From: Chitinimonas sp. BJYL2
GTDB taxonomy: Bacteria; Pseudomonadota; Gammaproteobacteria; Burkholderiales; Chitinimonadaceae
Assembly: GCF_027257935.1 (NCBI RefSeq)
Contig: NZ_JANZKW010000004.1
Coordinates: 342,272 to 406,271 of the forward strand
DNA length: 64,000 nucleotides
Direction: 5' to 3'
The notes below the pieces were generated by a model. It ran no database searches. It saw only the letters and a program-made list of their open reading frames with translations, and was not told the DNA's origin. A program made the translations under genes and the position numbers. This document shows positions 1 to 10,200 of the stretch, piece after piece (the first letter of the stretch is position 1; every line of letters starts with the position of its first letter).

Positions 1-548
1 ATCGCATCCCACTCGTCAGCCGGCGGCTGCCAGTTGAATGCGGCATCGCCGGTGGCGAGGAAGGATTCGTAATCGGTGCTGCCGATGCGGTTACCGGCAC
101 CGGTGAATTCGGGGTCATCCACGTCGATCACCAGTGGCTTGGCATTGCAGCGCACCAGCGCCATGCGGATGACGGGGGCGAATTCGCGGTCGACCAGTAT
201 CACCTTGGCCTCGCCATGATCGAGCATGAAAGCCAGCGCTTCGGCATCGAGCCGGGTATTAAGCGTATTGAGCACCGCACCCGCCATCGGCACACCGAAA
301 TGCGCTTCCACCATGGCGGGGATATTGGGCAGCATGGCCGCCACCGTATCGCCCTTGGCGATGCCCGCTTTGATCAGCGCCGAGGCCAGTTGCCGGCAGC
401 GCGCATAAGTGGTGGCCCAATCCTGCCGGAGCGCGCCATGCACAATGGCCTCGCGCCGGGGGTAAACCGCTGCGACGCGGGCAATGAAATCGAGCGGGGT
501 GAGCGGCGCGTGATTGGCCGCGTGTTTGTCCAGACCTGTTGCATCCAC
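1..548 (-). CDS. AMP-dependent acyl-CoA synthetase, N-terminal part (runs off the left edge)
   Basis: About 182 residues of the N-terminus are present; the rest lies left of the window. The translation has the opening of the ANL superfamily of fatty-acyl-CoA ligases: an early segment on 'LTPLDFIARVAAVYPRREAI', then 'TYARCRQLASALIKAGI', 'GDTVAAMLPNIPAMVEAHFG' and 'GAVLNTLNTRLD'. These enzymes form an acyl-adenylate with ATP and then the CoA thioester. I chose the GTG at 546-548 because an AGGAGA Shine-Dalgarno lies about 8 nt upstream and no in-frame ATG fits. The AMP-binding P-loop and catalytic motifs are outside the window, so chain-length preference cannot be judged. The short-chain/medium-chain 'AMP-binding protein' group is the nearest family from memory. 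Confidence 0.85.
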   Translation of the reverse strand, partial: MDATGLDKHAANHAPLTPLDFIARVAAVYPRREAIVHGALRQDWATTYARCRQLASALIKAGIAKGDTVAAMLPNIPAMVEAHFGVPMAGAVLNTLNTRLDAEALAFMLDHGEAKVILVDREFAPVIRMALVRCNAKPLVIDVDDPEFTGAGNRIGSTDYESFLATGDAAFNWQPPADEWDA

Positions 549-695
549 CTTGCGTCTCTCCTGTTCCAGGGCACTGCAGGGAATCGGCATCCGGCTGCGC
601 CGGACGGATTGCGGCATCAGGTGCATCATGACCACAGCGGGTCAAACATTTCTTGTTCTGCATCAAGCCCTTGCCGCGTTCGGCAGCGTTGTGGG
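549..695. other. Intergenic gap upstream of the acyl-CoA synthetase
   Basis: 147 bp between the stop of the SulP transporter gene and the GTG start of the acyl-CoA synthetase, both on the minus strand. It should hold the promoter of the synthetase. I see no convincing -35/-10 pair and no strong terminator hairpin. Confidence 0.5.
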
Positions 696-2393
696 CTAGA
701 TCACGTAGTCCTCGGCATTACCGACCAGCAGATGCTGCATGGCCGCATGGGTCGATAAATGGATACAGCCGGACAACTCGTTGATGAAGCCACTCTGGCG
801 AACCTGGTCCATCACCGGGCCTTTCACCTCTGCCAGATGCAGGCGCACGCCTTGCTCCTGCAGCGCGGTATTGAGCTGCCGCAGGCTTTGCAGGGCCGAT
901 ACATCAATCGCGTTCACCGCCGACAAGACCAGCAGCAGCGATTGCGTCTGCGGTTGCTCTCGCAAGAGCGCGATGATGCGCGTCTGCACAAAGCGGCAAT
1001 TGGCGAAGTAGAGGCTCTCATCAATGCGCAGCACCAGCACGGCGGGCGTGGTTTCCACTGCGTAACGCTGTACGTTGCGGTAATGCTCGGTACCCGGCAC
1101 GCGGCCCAACACGGCAAGGTGGGGCTGGCTGGTGCGCCAGATGAACAGCGCAAGCGAGAGGCCCACACCAACCAGAATTGCATCCACCACGCCCAGCACC
1201 AACACAGCTACCAATGTGGCCAGATAGACTGCCGCGTCACGCCGGTCGTAGCGCCACGCCAGACGCAGCAGACTTAAGTCGATCATCTGGCTGACAGCAG
1301 TGACAATGGTTGCAGCCAGTATCGCCAGCGGAACGCTGGCAAACAGCCGGGTAAATGCAAGCAGCAGGAAGATCACCCAAATGGCCGCCAGCACACCCGC
1401 CAGCTGGGTACGCGCGCCGGCCAGCTCGTTGGCGGCCGAACGGCCAAAACTGGCCGATACCGGAAAGCCCCCGCTCACACCGGCCGCCACATTGGCCGCA
1501 CCCAGTGCAAGCAGCTCGCGGTCGGGGTCGACTTGCTCGCGGCGCTTGAGCGCCAGGGATTGGGCAATCGAGAAGCTATCCACAAAACCCACCAGCGAGA
1601 TCGCAAGCACGGCGGGCAGCAGGCTCAGCCAGGCTTCGGGTGCCAGCGTAGGCAGACTCAAGGGTGGCAAACCGGCCGGCAGATCGCCCACCACACGTAC
1701 GCTTATCCCGCCCCAGTGAACGGCCAAGCCACCGAGCGCCACCACCACAATCGGAAACGCCTTGGCAAGCAAGTCGGCCGTGTTATCGGCCAGCCCGGTC
1801 TGAATCAGCAGCGGCCGCAGCCAGCGCTTGCCGGCCAGCAACAACGCCAGCGCAACCAGCGACAGCATCAGCGCCTTGGTATCGGTTTGCGGCAGCACGG
1901 CCAGCAGATCACGCCCCAATGCCCACACGGTGGGGCCGTGCGCCTGCACACCCAGCATCTGTGGCAACTGCGAGAGCACGATCAGCATGGCTGAGCCGGC
2001 CACGAAGCCACCGACCACCGGCTGGGAAAGAAAGTTGGCCAGAAAACCGAAGCGCGCCCAGGCCAGCCCCAGCCGCAACACGCCCGACAGCAAGGCCAGC
2101 AAGGCCGCCAGCATCACCCAATGGCCGCTGCCCGGTACGGCAAGGCCCGCTAGCGCCGTTGCCGTCATCAAAGCCGGCAAGGCCGCCGGGCCGACCGATA
2201 GCGTGGCGCTGGAGCCTAGCCAAGCGTAGATCAGCGCGGGCAGGATGCTCGCATACAGGCCCGCTTGTGGCGGCAAGCCGGCCAGCAACGCGTAGGCCAG
2301 GCCCTGTGGCACCAGCAGCACCAGCAAGGTAAAGCTGGCGACCAGATCATGCGGCAGATCGGCACGCTGGTAGGCCCGCAGCCAAGCCGGCAT
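696..2393 (-). CDS. SulP family inorganic anion transporter with C-terminal STAS domain
   Basis: 565-residue inner-membrane protein of the SLC26/SulP family, which moves sulfate, bicarbonate or related anions. The first ~400 residues are a run of hydrophobic helices with the SulP opening (DLVASFTLLVLLVPQGLAYA, GLPPQAGLYASILPALIYA) and the conserved 'SQPVVGGFVAGSA' and 'VSGGFPVSASFGRSAANELAG' segments. Residues about 420-545 form a cytoplasmic STAS domain with the DVSALQSL region. The ATG at 2391-2393 overlaps the TGA of the upstream regulator by one base (TGATG), so the two genes are translationally coupled; a GTG one codon earlier is an alternative start. Its position in the same transcript as a persulfide-type ArsR regulator suggests a role in exporting or balancing sulfur oxyanions, as inferred for SulP genes near persulfide dioxygenases. 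The substrate is not shown by the sequence. Confidence 0.9.
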   Translation of the reverse strand: MPAWLRAYQRADLPHDLVASFTLLVLLVPQGLAYALLAGLPPQAGLYASILPALIYAWLGSSATLSVGPAALPALMTATALAGLAVPGSGHWVMLAALLALLSGVLRLGLAWARFGFLANFLSQPVVGGFVAGSAMLIVLSQLPQMLGVQAHGPTVWALGRDLLAVLPQTDTKALMLSLVALALLLAGKRWLRPLLIQTGLADNTADLLAKAFPIVVVALGGLAVHWGGISVRVVGDLPAGLPPLSLPTLAPEAWLSLLPAVLAISLVGFVDSFSIAQSLALKRREQVDPDRELLALGAANVAAGVSGGFPVSASFGRSAANELAGARTQLAGVLAAIWVIFLLLAFTRLFASVPLAILAATIVTAVSQMIDLSLLRLAWRYDRRDAAVYLATLVAVLVLGVVDAILVGVGLSLALFIWRTSQPHLAVLGRVPGTEHYRNVQRYAVETTPAVLVLRIDESLYFANCRFVQTRIIALLREQPQTQSLLLVLSAVNAIDVSALQSLRQLNTALQEQGVRLHLAEVKGPVMDQVRQSGFINELSGCIHLSTHAAMQHLLVGNAEDYVI

Positions 2394-2731
2394 CACGCCT
2401 CAACCTTGGGTTCGCACGCGGCCCCATCGGGCAGGCAATACAGGGCGTACAGGGTTTCAATCACGCGCAGGGCCTCGGGGCTGCTGACGCGGTAGTAGAT
2501 CTGCTTGCCTTCGCGGCGGGTTTCCACCACATCGGCACGGCGCAATACGGCCAGCTGCTGCGACAAAGTGGGCTGGCGGATGCCCAGTTCGCTTTCCAGC
2601 TCGCCTACATTGCGTTCACCCTGGGCGATCTGGCACACCAGCATCATGCGTTCGGGATTGCCGAGCACCTTCATCAGCTCAACAGCGCGATCGGCGGATT
2701 GGCGCATGCGGGTCAGGTCCAGCTGGTCCAT
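2393..2731 (-). CDS. ArsR/SmtB family regulator, BigR/SqrR-like persulfide sensor
   Basis: 112-residue winged-helix repressor. Helix-turn-helix is at about residues 43-67 (NVGELESELGIRQPTLSQQL) and the wing at about 68-82 (VVETRREGKQIYYRV). It carries three cysteines, C33, C99 and C106. The C33-C99 spacing of 66 equals that of the redox pair in BigR (C42/C108) and SqrR (C41/C107), which form a disulfide or polysulfide bridge on exposure to persulfide and then leave DNA. Divergent from a persulfide dioxygenase-like gene and upstream of a SulP transporter, the usual BigR neighbourhood. I chose the ATG at 2729-2731; a longer reading from 2821 would put the N-terminus inside the operator region and add a non-conserved hydrophobic stretch. 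Confidence 0.88.
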   Translation of the reverse strand: MDQLDLTRMRQSADRAVELMKVLGNPERMMLVCQIAQGERNVGELESELGIRQPTLSQQLAVLRRADVVETRREGKQIYYRVSSPEALRVIETLYALYCLPDGAACEPKVEA

Positions 2732-2752
2732 AACGTAAGCAGCTAAGAAACA

Positions 2753-2774
2753 GAATGGTAAAAATATACCATTC
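2753..2774. promoter_or_regulatory. Palindromic operator candidate between bigR-like and persulfide dioxygenase genes
   Basis: Perfect 8-bp inverted repeat, arms GAATGGTA and TACCATTC separated by the 6 bases AAAATA. It lies 22 bp upstream of the regulator start in the short AT-rich divergent region and is the likely binding site of the ArsR-type repressor for both transcripts. Confidence 0.7.
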
Positions 2775-2810
2775 AATTTATTGACTGACATTTTATTTGT
2801 TAATAAATTG
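2774..2810. promoter_or_regulatory. Second inverted repeat in the same divergent promoter region
   Basis: Arms CAATTTATT (2774-2782) and AATAAATTG (2802-2810) are perfect complements with a 19-bp spacer containing TTGACTGACA. It abuts the first palindrome and precedes the dioxygenase start at 2837. It could be a second repressor half-site pair or simply promoter sequence. Confidence 0.5.
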
Positions 2811-2836
2811 ACAGCATCCACCCATCAGGTATCGCC

Positions 2837-3697
2837 ATGCAAGCGCAGATTGCCCCGTTCTATGATCCGGTCACCGGCACCATCAGCTATGTGGTGTACG
2901 ACCAATGCGGCGGCCACGCGGCGCTGATAGACCCGGTGCTGGATTACGACCCCAAATCCGGCCGCACCAGCACGGCCAACGCCGACAAGCTGATCGACTA
3001 CGTGCTCACCCACGATCTGAGCGTGGTCTGGATACTGGAAACCCATGCCCACGCCGATCATCTGTCTGCCGCCGCCTGGCTCAAGGCTCGGCTGGGCGGC
3101 AAGATCGCCATCGGCGAGCACATCAATCAGGTGCAGGGGGTGTTCAAACGCTTGTTCCATCTGGAAGAGAGCTTCGCCACCGATGGCAGCCAGTTCGATC
3201 ATCTGTTCCGCGATGGCGAAACCTTCCGCATCGGCGAGCTGACCGCCACGGCGCTGTTCGTCCCCGGCCATACGCCGGCCGACATGGCTTACCAGATCGG
3301 CGATGCGGTATTTGTGGGCGATACGCTGTTCATGCCCGACGTGGGCTCGGCACGGTGTGACTTTCCCGGTGGCGATGCGGCAACGCTGTATCAATCGGCC
3401 CAGCGCATCCTGAGCCTGCCCGATGAGACCCGCCTGTTCCTGTGCCACGACTACCCGCCCGAGGGCCGCAAGCCCGTCTGGGAAACCACGGTGGGTGCAC
3501 AGAAAGCCGCCAATATCCATCTGCACGCGGGCACCACCGAGCAAGATTTCATCGCCATGCGTACCGCCCGCGACAAAACGCTGGGCATGCCCACGCTGAT
3601 CCTGCCTGCGATCCAGATCAATATCCGCGCGGGTGAATTGCCACCGGCGGACGACAATGGGGTGCGCTATCTGCGCATTCCGCTGAATGCACTCTAG
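2837..3697 (+). CDS. Metallo-beta-lactamase-fold persulfide dioxygenase (ETHE1/Blh-like)
   Basis: 286-residue soluble enzyme of the glyoxalase-II-like branch. It has the metal-binding motif HAHADH at about residues 70-75 (in WILETHAHADHLSAAAWL), GHTPADMAY (third histidine), VFVGDTLFMPDVGSARCDF and the late FLCHDY histidine. This pattern and the opening 'YDPVTGTISYVVYD' match the bacterial persulfide dioxygenases (PDO/Blh), which oxidise glutathione persulfide to sulfite with one non-haem iron. Divergent from the BigR-like regulator and controlled, by inference, from the palindromes at 2753-2810. Length is that of the Blh type rather than the shorter ETHE1. Simple hydrolase activity cannot be excluded from sequence alone. 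Confidence 0.88.
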   Translation: MQAQIAPFYDPVTGTISYVVYDQCGGHAALIDPVLDYDPKSGRTSTANADKLIDYVLTHDLSVVWILETHAHADHLSAAAWLKARLGGKIAIGEHINQVQGVFKRLFHLEESFATDGSQFDHLFRDGETFRIGELTATALFVPGHTPADMAYQIGDAVFVGDTLFMPDVGSARCDFPGGDAATLYQSAQRILSLPDETRLFLCHDYPPEGRKPVWETTVGAQKAANIHLHAGTTEQDFIAMRTARDKTLGMPTLILPAIQINIRAGELPPADDNGVRYLRIPLNAL

Positions 3698-3753
3698 GGC
3701 ATGACCAGAGCACCGCACGCACTAGCCGAGTCATCAAACCCGCATCGGCAAAT

Positions 3754-4995
3754 CTAGTAAAGCGCCATCGCCATCACCAGGGCGGCAGCAACCGTCAGCG
3801 ACCATGCCAGTGGTTTGAAGATGCGCCAGCCAAACGCTGCGCCACCCAGCATGAAAGCCATGCCGAGCTTGAATACCGTGTTCGATGCCAGCGCCAATAC
3901 CACCAGCAACAGCGCCGTGCTCCCTGCCAGCTGTTGCTGCTTGGCCATCTGCAGACTCGATAGCGTGATGGCATCCACATCCGTCATCCCGCTGAGCAGC
4001 GCCAGCAGATACAAGCCGCCGTGCCCCACCACGTCATTGAGCCAAGCCGCAGCCAGGAGCACCGCGCTGTAGAGCGCCGCAAACATCACGGCGTGACCGA
4101 TGGCAGCAGGGTTGCCAGCCGGGCTGGCAGCCATTGCCGCAGGTTGCGCTCGCAGCAAGGGCCAGGCGGCCAGCAAGCCAGCCAGTAAAGCCCCGCCCAT
4201 GATGATCAGCAAGGCAGGCGCCTGCACCGGGGCGACCAGTGAGCCCGTCAGGGCCAGCCGGGGCAACACAGTGAGATTGGCCAGCACCGTGACCAGCGCC
4301 GCCTGCGTCGTGGCATCCGTCGCCCTGGCGAGCCTTGCCTGCGCCAGCGTGGTGGCCGTGCTGGACACCAGCCCACCCAGCACACCCGCCAGCCGCGCAC
4401 CAGCGCGGGCACCGAAGGCGCGCTGGGCGATGAATCCGCCCAGGCTGATGCCAGATATCAGTACAGCCAGCAGACCGGTCCGGTAGGGGTTGAACGCGCC
4501 ATAAGGGCCGAATTGCCGATCCGGCAACATGGGCAGGATTACCAGGCTCAGCACCGCAAACTGCAGCACGGAACGGATGTCATCCGGCGCAAAACGGTGT
4601 GCCAGGCCTGCAAGCTCGGTCTTGAAGTGCAACAGGGCCGTTGCCGTTACGCCGAGCGCAATCGCCAGGCCGTGCTCGCCCAGCCAGCACAGCACGCCCA
4701 AACCAAAGCAGAACAGCAGCGCCACTTCCGTGGTGGTACCGGGGTCCGACGTTTGCGCCGCACGGTCGCGATAGGCCTGCACGATGGCCATGGCCACTGC
4801 TAGCCAGGCCACGACGATGAGCCAAGGGCTGCCCCAGCGTTCTGACAGCATTGCCGACAAGGTGCCCAGCAGGGCCGTCAGTGCAAATGTACGTACGCCT
4901 GCCAAGGCGGCCGGATTGCGTTCGCGCTCCAGCCCCAGCAAAAAGCCCAATGCCAGACTCAGGGCAAAACCCGGCAAGAGGTTCAGATCCAGCAC
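3754..4995 (-). CDS. MgtC/SapB N-terminal plus DUF4010 membrane protein
   Basis: 413-residue polytopic inner-membrane protein with about 11-12 hydrophobic segments. The first ~130 residues have the MgtC/SapB pattern (GFLLGLERERNP, RTFALTALLGTL, GTTTEVALLFCFGLGVL). The remainder is DUF4010, with LVILPMLPD, GGLVSSTATTLA and GMTDVDAITLS segments. No transport activity is established for the family. The start is a GTG at 4993-4995, preceded by AAGGAAG five bases upstream, the best Shine-Dalgarno available. It stands alone, convergent with the dioxygenase gene to its left and divergent from the lipase gene on the right. Confidence 0.85.
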   Translation of the reverse strand: MLDLNLLPGFALSLALGFLLGLERERNPAALAGVRTFALTALLGTLSAMLSERWGSPWLIVVAWLAVAMAIVQAYRDRAAQTSDPGTTTEVALLFCFGLGVLCWLGEHGLAIALGVTATALLHFKTELAGLAHRFAPDDIRSVLQFAVLSLVILPMLPDRQFGPYGAFNPYRTGLLAVLISGISLGGFIAQRAFGARAGARLAGVLGGLVSSTATTLAQARLARATDATTQAALVTVLANLTVLPRLALTGSLVAPVQAPALLIIMGGALLAGLLAAWPLLRAQPAAMAASPAGNPAAIGHAVMFAALYSAVLLAAAWLNDVVGHGGLYLLALLSGMTDVDAITLSSLQMAKQQQLAGSTALLLVVLALASNTVFKLGMAFMLGGAAFGWRIFKPLAWSLTVAAALVMAMALY

Positions 4996-5155
4996 GTTTC
5001 TTCCTTATCGGCTCGTTGCCTCAGGGTACGCCCTGTCCAGGCAATACGTTTGCCCATCAGCATAGTGAGCGCCGTTCCGAGCTGCCTTGATGCGTATCAG
5101 TCCCGCACATTCCTGCAACAAAACCAACCAATCGAGCGATTGCTCTAGACATTTA

Positions 5156-5167
5156 GCAAGCGCTTGC
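5156..5167. promoter_or_regulatory. 12-bp palindrome upstream of the lipase gene
   Basis: GCAAGCGCTTGC is a perfect palindrome 58 bp before the lipase start. A second near-palindrome with arms AATCG and CGATT sits at 5130-5141. Together they mark the 230-bp region between the DUF4010 and lipase genes as likely regulatory. The binding protein is unknown. Confidence 0.4.
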
Positions 5168-5171
5168 CTAA

Positions 5172-6152
<981 letters not shown>

Positions 6153-6161
6153 GCCTTGCCC

Positions 6162-7073
6162 ATGCCCTACCCGCGTTATCTGCTGCCCCTCATCGCCCTG
6201 CCCCTGCTGCTATTGGCAGGTTGGGCGGTGAGCACCCCGGAGGCTACAGCCCCGGCGGGCAGCAGCAGCCCCACACAAACGGGCACGCAAGTCGACGCCG
6301 GCACGTCCACCACAACGGACGTGCCTCGCGCCGATGAGCGCCTCAAGGAATTGTTCGATTACTACCTGAGCACTGAAGGCGAACAAACGCTTGACGCGAT
6401 TACCCGCCAGATCGACGCCGAGCTGGCCAAGCGCTTCCCCAGCGCCATCTCCCAGGACAGGCAACGCCTGTTCCGCCAGTTCCTCGCTTACCGCCGCGCC
6501 TTGCAGCCACTGGACGCCGATCCTAATCTACAAGGCAGCACGCCCGCGCAGGCACGCCGCCGTCTCGATGCTGCCCGCGCGCTGCGCAGCCAGTATTTCA
6601 GTCCGGCCGAAATCGACGCCTTGTTTGGCTGGGAGGATCGCTACGACGACGATGCCCTGGCACGCCAGCAAATCGCCGCCGATGCCAGCCTCAACGAGCA
6701 GCAAAAACAGGCGCGTCTGGCTGAATTGGATAAGCAACTCGACCCCGCCATGCTGACTGCCCGCCAACAACCGGTACAGCACCTGTTGCTGGCCGACCAC
6801 GCCACCCAGGCCCGCGCCCAAGGCCAGAGCGAAGCAGATATCCAGCGCTGGCGAGCCACCCAAGTAGGCGAAGCCGCCGCCGATCGCCTTGCAGCACTGG
6901 ATCGCGAAGAAGCCGCCTGGCAACAACGTATCCAGCAATACCTGGGCGAGCGCCGCGCCCTGCTCGGCCGCACCGATCTGGATGCGCCGGCACGCCAGCA
7001 AGCGCTGCAAACCCTGCGCGACAGCCGCTTTACGTCGCAGGAGCAGCTGCGGCTCGCCGCCTACGAAGGCTGA
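6162..7073 (+). CDS. lifO: Lipase-specific foldase (Lif), membrane-anchored periplasmic chaperone
   Basis: 303 residues. An N-terminal membrane anchor (about 5-24) is followed by a Ala/Pro/Thr/Ser-rich variable linker (about 25-60), then an all-helical, Gln/Arg/Ala-rich chaperone domain. The family motif RxxFDYxLS appears as RLKELFDYYLSTEGE near residues 60-75. The protein folds the adjacent lipase in the periplasm, one for one. The ATG at 6162 lies 9 nt after the lipase stop and has no clear ribosome-binding site; a TTG at 6156 is in frame. Translational coupling to the lipase is likely. Length is normal for Lif proteins (about 300-350). Confidence 0.92.
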   Translation: MPYPRYLLPLIALPLLLLAGWAVSTPEATAPAGSSSPTQTGTQVDAGTSTTTDVPRADERLKELFDYYLSTEGEQTLDAITRQIDAELAKRFPSAISQDRQRLFRQFLAYRRALQPLDADPNLQGSTPAQARRRLDAARALRSQYFSPAEIDALFGWEDRYDDDALARQQIAADASLNEQQKQARLAELDKQLDPAMLTARQQPVQHLLLADHATQARAQGQSEADIQRWRATQVGEAAADRLAALDREEAAWQQRIQQYLGERRALLGRTDLDAPARQQALQTLRDSRFTSQEQLRLAAYEG

Positions 7074-7215
7074 ACGGCATTCCGGCCCTTGCCGGACACC
7101 ACATACCCTACGGTATGCTTATGTTCAAGCCTCGCCTACCTGCGCCGGCCAACGACTCCCGTGCCCGGCATGGTTATCCGCGAGCACGATGCCGACTCCT
7201 CATGAAAGGACCCGC

Positions 7216-10200
7216 ATGAACCCGTATCGCCTCGGTCTGAGCACCCTCAGCCTCGCCCTGGTTTCCGCCCTTGCCCACGGCGCGCCTGCCACCGACAGCG
7301 CCACCAAGCTGGTGCGTCAGCCCACCGTATCGGCAGACCAACTCGCCTTCGTGTACGCCGGTGATATCTGGATTGCCCAGCGCGACGGCAGCAACCCGCG
7401 CCGCCTCACCGCACACCCGGCCAGCGAATTCCAGCCGCGCTTTTCACCCGATGGTCGCTGGATCGCCTTCTCGGCCAGCTACGACAACAACACCGATGTG
7501 TATGTGATGCCCGCCAGCGGCGGCCAGCCGCAGCGGCTGACCTGGCATCCGGGTGCAGATACTGTCAGCGGCTGGAGTACCGACGGCAAGCGCGTGCTGT
7601 TTGCCTCGGCGCGTGAAGTGGCCAACGGCCGCAGCGAGCATCTGTATGAAGTGCCCTACACGGGCGGCCCGGAAACCAAGCTGATGGCGGCACTGGCAAC
7701 CGAGGGTGTGTGGTCCGCGGATGGCAAGCGCCTCGCCTATCGCCCATTCCGCAAGGCGCACAACGCCGGTGCCGGCTGGCGGCAATCGCGCGGCGGCACC
7801 ACACCACCGATCTGGATCATTGACCCGGCCACGCAAAAGCTCGAGAAGCTGCCGCATGTCAACGCATCGGATTTCAACCCGCTGTGGGCTGGCGACGAAG
7901 TCGTCTTCATCTCCGACCGCAACGATGGCGCGGCTAATCTCTACGCCTGGCACAGCGGCACCAAGGCACTGCGCCAGCTGACGCGCGAGACCGTCTGGGA
8001 TGTGCGCCACGCAAGCGTGCAAGGCCGCACCGTGGTGTATGAGGTGGGTGGCGAGTTCAAACAGATCGATCTCGACACCGGCAGCATCAGCGCACTGCCC
8101 ATCAGCCTGGCCGCTCAGGCACCGCAAGCGCGCCCGCAATGGAAGGACGCCAGCAAGGCCATCACCCAGGCGCAGCTTTCGCCTACCGGCAAGCGCGTAT
8201 TGATGACTGCGCGCGGCGATGTGTTCAGCGTACCGGTCAAGGACGGCTCGGTACGCAATCTGAGCAAGACCGACGGCGTGCGCGAAGCCAATGCACTGTG
8301 GCGCCACGATGGCCAGAAAGTGGCTTACCTGTCCGACGAAGGCAGGGTGCACAGCGTGATGGTCCGTGGTGCCGATGGCCTCGATACCCCCGTGCGCCAC
8401 GCCCTGCCCGCCCCCGGCTATTACGAACTACTGAGCTGGTCGCCCGATGGCCAGCGCATCCTGTTCCACGACAACCAGCTACGCCTGTTTGCGCTCAAGC
8501 TCGATACCGGCGCGATCAGCGAAATCGACCAGCGCGAGCGCCGTGGCGGCTTTGCACCGGCCTTCTCCCCGGATGGCCAGTGGCTGGCTTACACGGTGGA
8601 AGGCGAGAACCACTTCACGCGGGTGAAGCTGTATCACTTTGCCAGCGGCCGCAAAGCCGAGCTGGCCAATCATCTGGTCGAAACCGACAACCCGGTGTTC
8701 TCCAGCGACGGCCTGCTGTATTTCACCGCCTCCACCAATGCCGGCCCCGCGCAGGTGCGGCTCGACATGTCCACCCAGGAACGCCCGGTGCGCAAGGGCA
8801 TCTATGCAGCCGTACTGGCGGCCGATGGCATCTCGCCCCTCGCCCCCAAGACCGGCGATGAAGAAGCGCCCAAAGCCGACAAGTCTTCCGATAAGTCTAC
8901 TGACAAAGCCAGCGACAAGCCCGCAGACAAGGGTGATGCAAAGGCCGGTGACAAAGCCAAGCCGGCCAAGGCCACCAAGGTGGATCTCGATGGCCTTGCA
9001 GACCGCATCGTTGCCTTGCCCGTTGCCGAGCGCAACTACGACAGCCTCACAGCCGCCGCCGACGGCGCACTGTTCTATCTGGCGCGCAAGCAGCCCGGCA
9101 GCTCCATCGAACCCGACAACAACGCCCGCGGCGCCAATGCCGACCTGTATCGCTACAACCGTGAGGAGCGCAGCGAGAAACTGCTGAAAAGCGGTGTGTC
9201 CGATCTCAGCGCCAGCCTTGATGGCAAGAAGCTGCTGATCTCGGCCGGCGAAGGCAAGTTCGAAGTCGCCGATGCCGGCGAGAAGCTCGATGGCAAGCCT
9301 GTGGATGTGAGCGGCCTGCGCATGCTGGTGGATCCGCGCCGCGAATGGGCGCAGATTTTCGACGAAACCTGGCGCATGCAGCGCGACTTCTTCTACGACC
9401 CCAAGCTGCACGGTCTGGACTGGCAAGCCGTGCGCGCTCGCTACGCCGCCCTGCTGCCACATGTACCGCGCCGTGAAGACCTGAACGAGTTGCTGGCCGA
9501 CATGATCGGCGAGCTGCAAGTGGCCCACAACAATGTGCGCGGCGGCGATGTGCATACCGAGCGCCCCGCCAGCGTAGGCCTGCTGGGCGCCGACTTTGCA
9601 CTCAAGAACGGCCGCTATGTGGTCAGCAAGATCTACCGAGGCGATCGCTGGAACCCCTTCCTGCCCGCTCCGCTGGCGGCTGCCGGCGTTGGCATTGCCG
9701 AGGGCGACACGCTACTGGCCGTGAACGGCCGGACGCTCGACGGCGGCACCAACCTGTTCGCCGCGCTCGAAGACACGGTGGGCAAGCAGGTCACCCTGAG
9801 CTACAGCCGCGATGGGAAAACCACGAAAACAGCCACGGTCGTACCGGTAGCCAGTGAAGCCGCGCTTCGCCAGTGGGATTGGGTGGAACGCAACCGCGAG
9901 TATGTGGACCGCAAGAGCGGCGGCAAGCTCGCCTACGTGTACATGCCCGATACCGCCGATGCCGGCTATACCTTCTTCAACCGCTTGTTCTTCGCCCAGC
10001 GCGACCGCGCCGGCCTGATCGTGGACGACCGCCGCAACGGCGGCGGCCAAGCCGCCAACTATGTGCTGGAGCTGCTGAGCCGCCCGTATCTGGCCGGCTG
10101 GAAAGACCGCTCAGGCCTGACCTTCCACACGCCGGCCGCCGGCATCTGGGGCCCCAAGGCCATGCTGATTGATCAGGACGCCGGTTCGGGCGGTGACTTC

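Noticed and set aside
6889..7215. Upstream extension of the tricorn frame
   Set aside because: Overlaps the foldase gene, has no homology, and the signal peptide starts at 7216.
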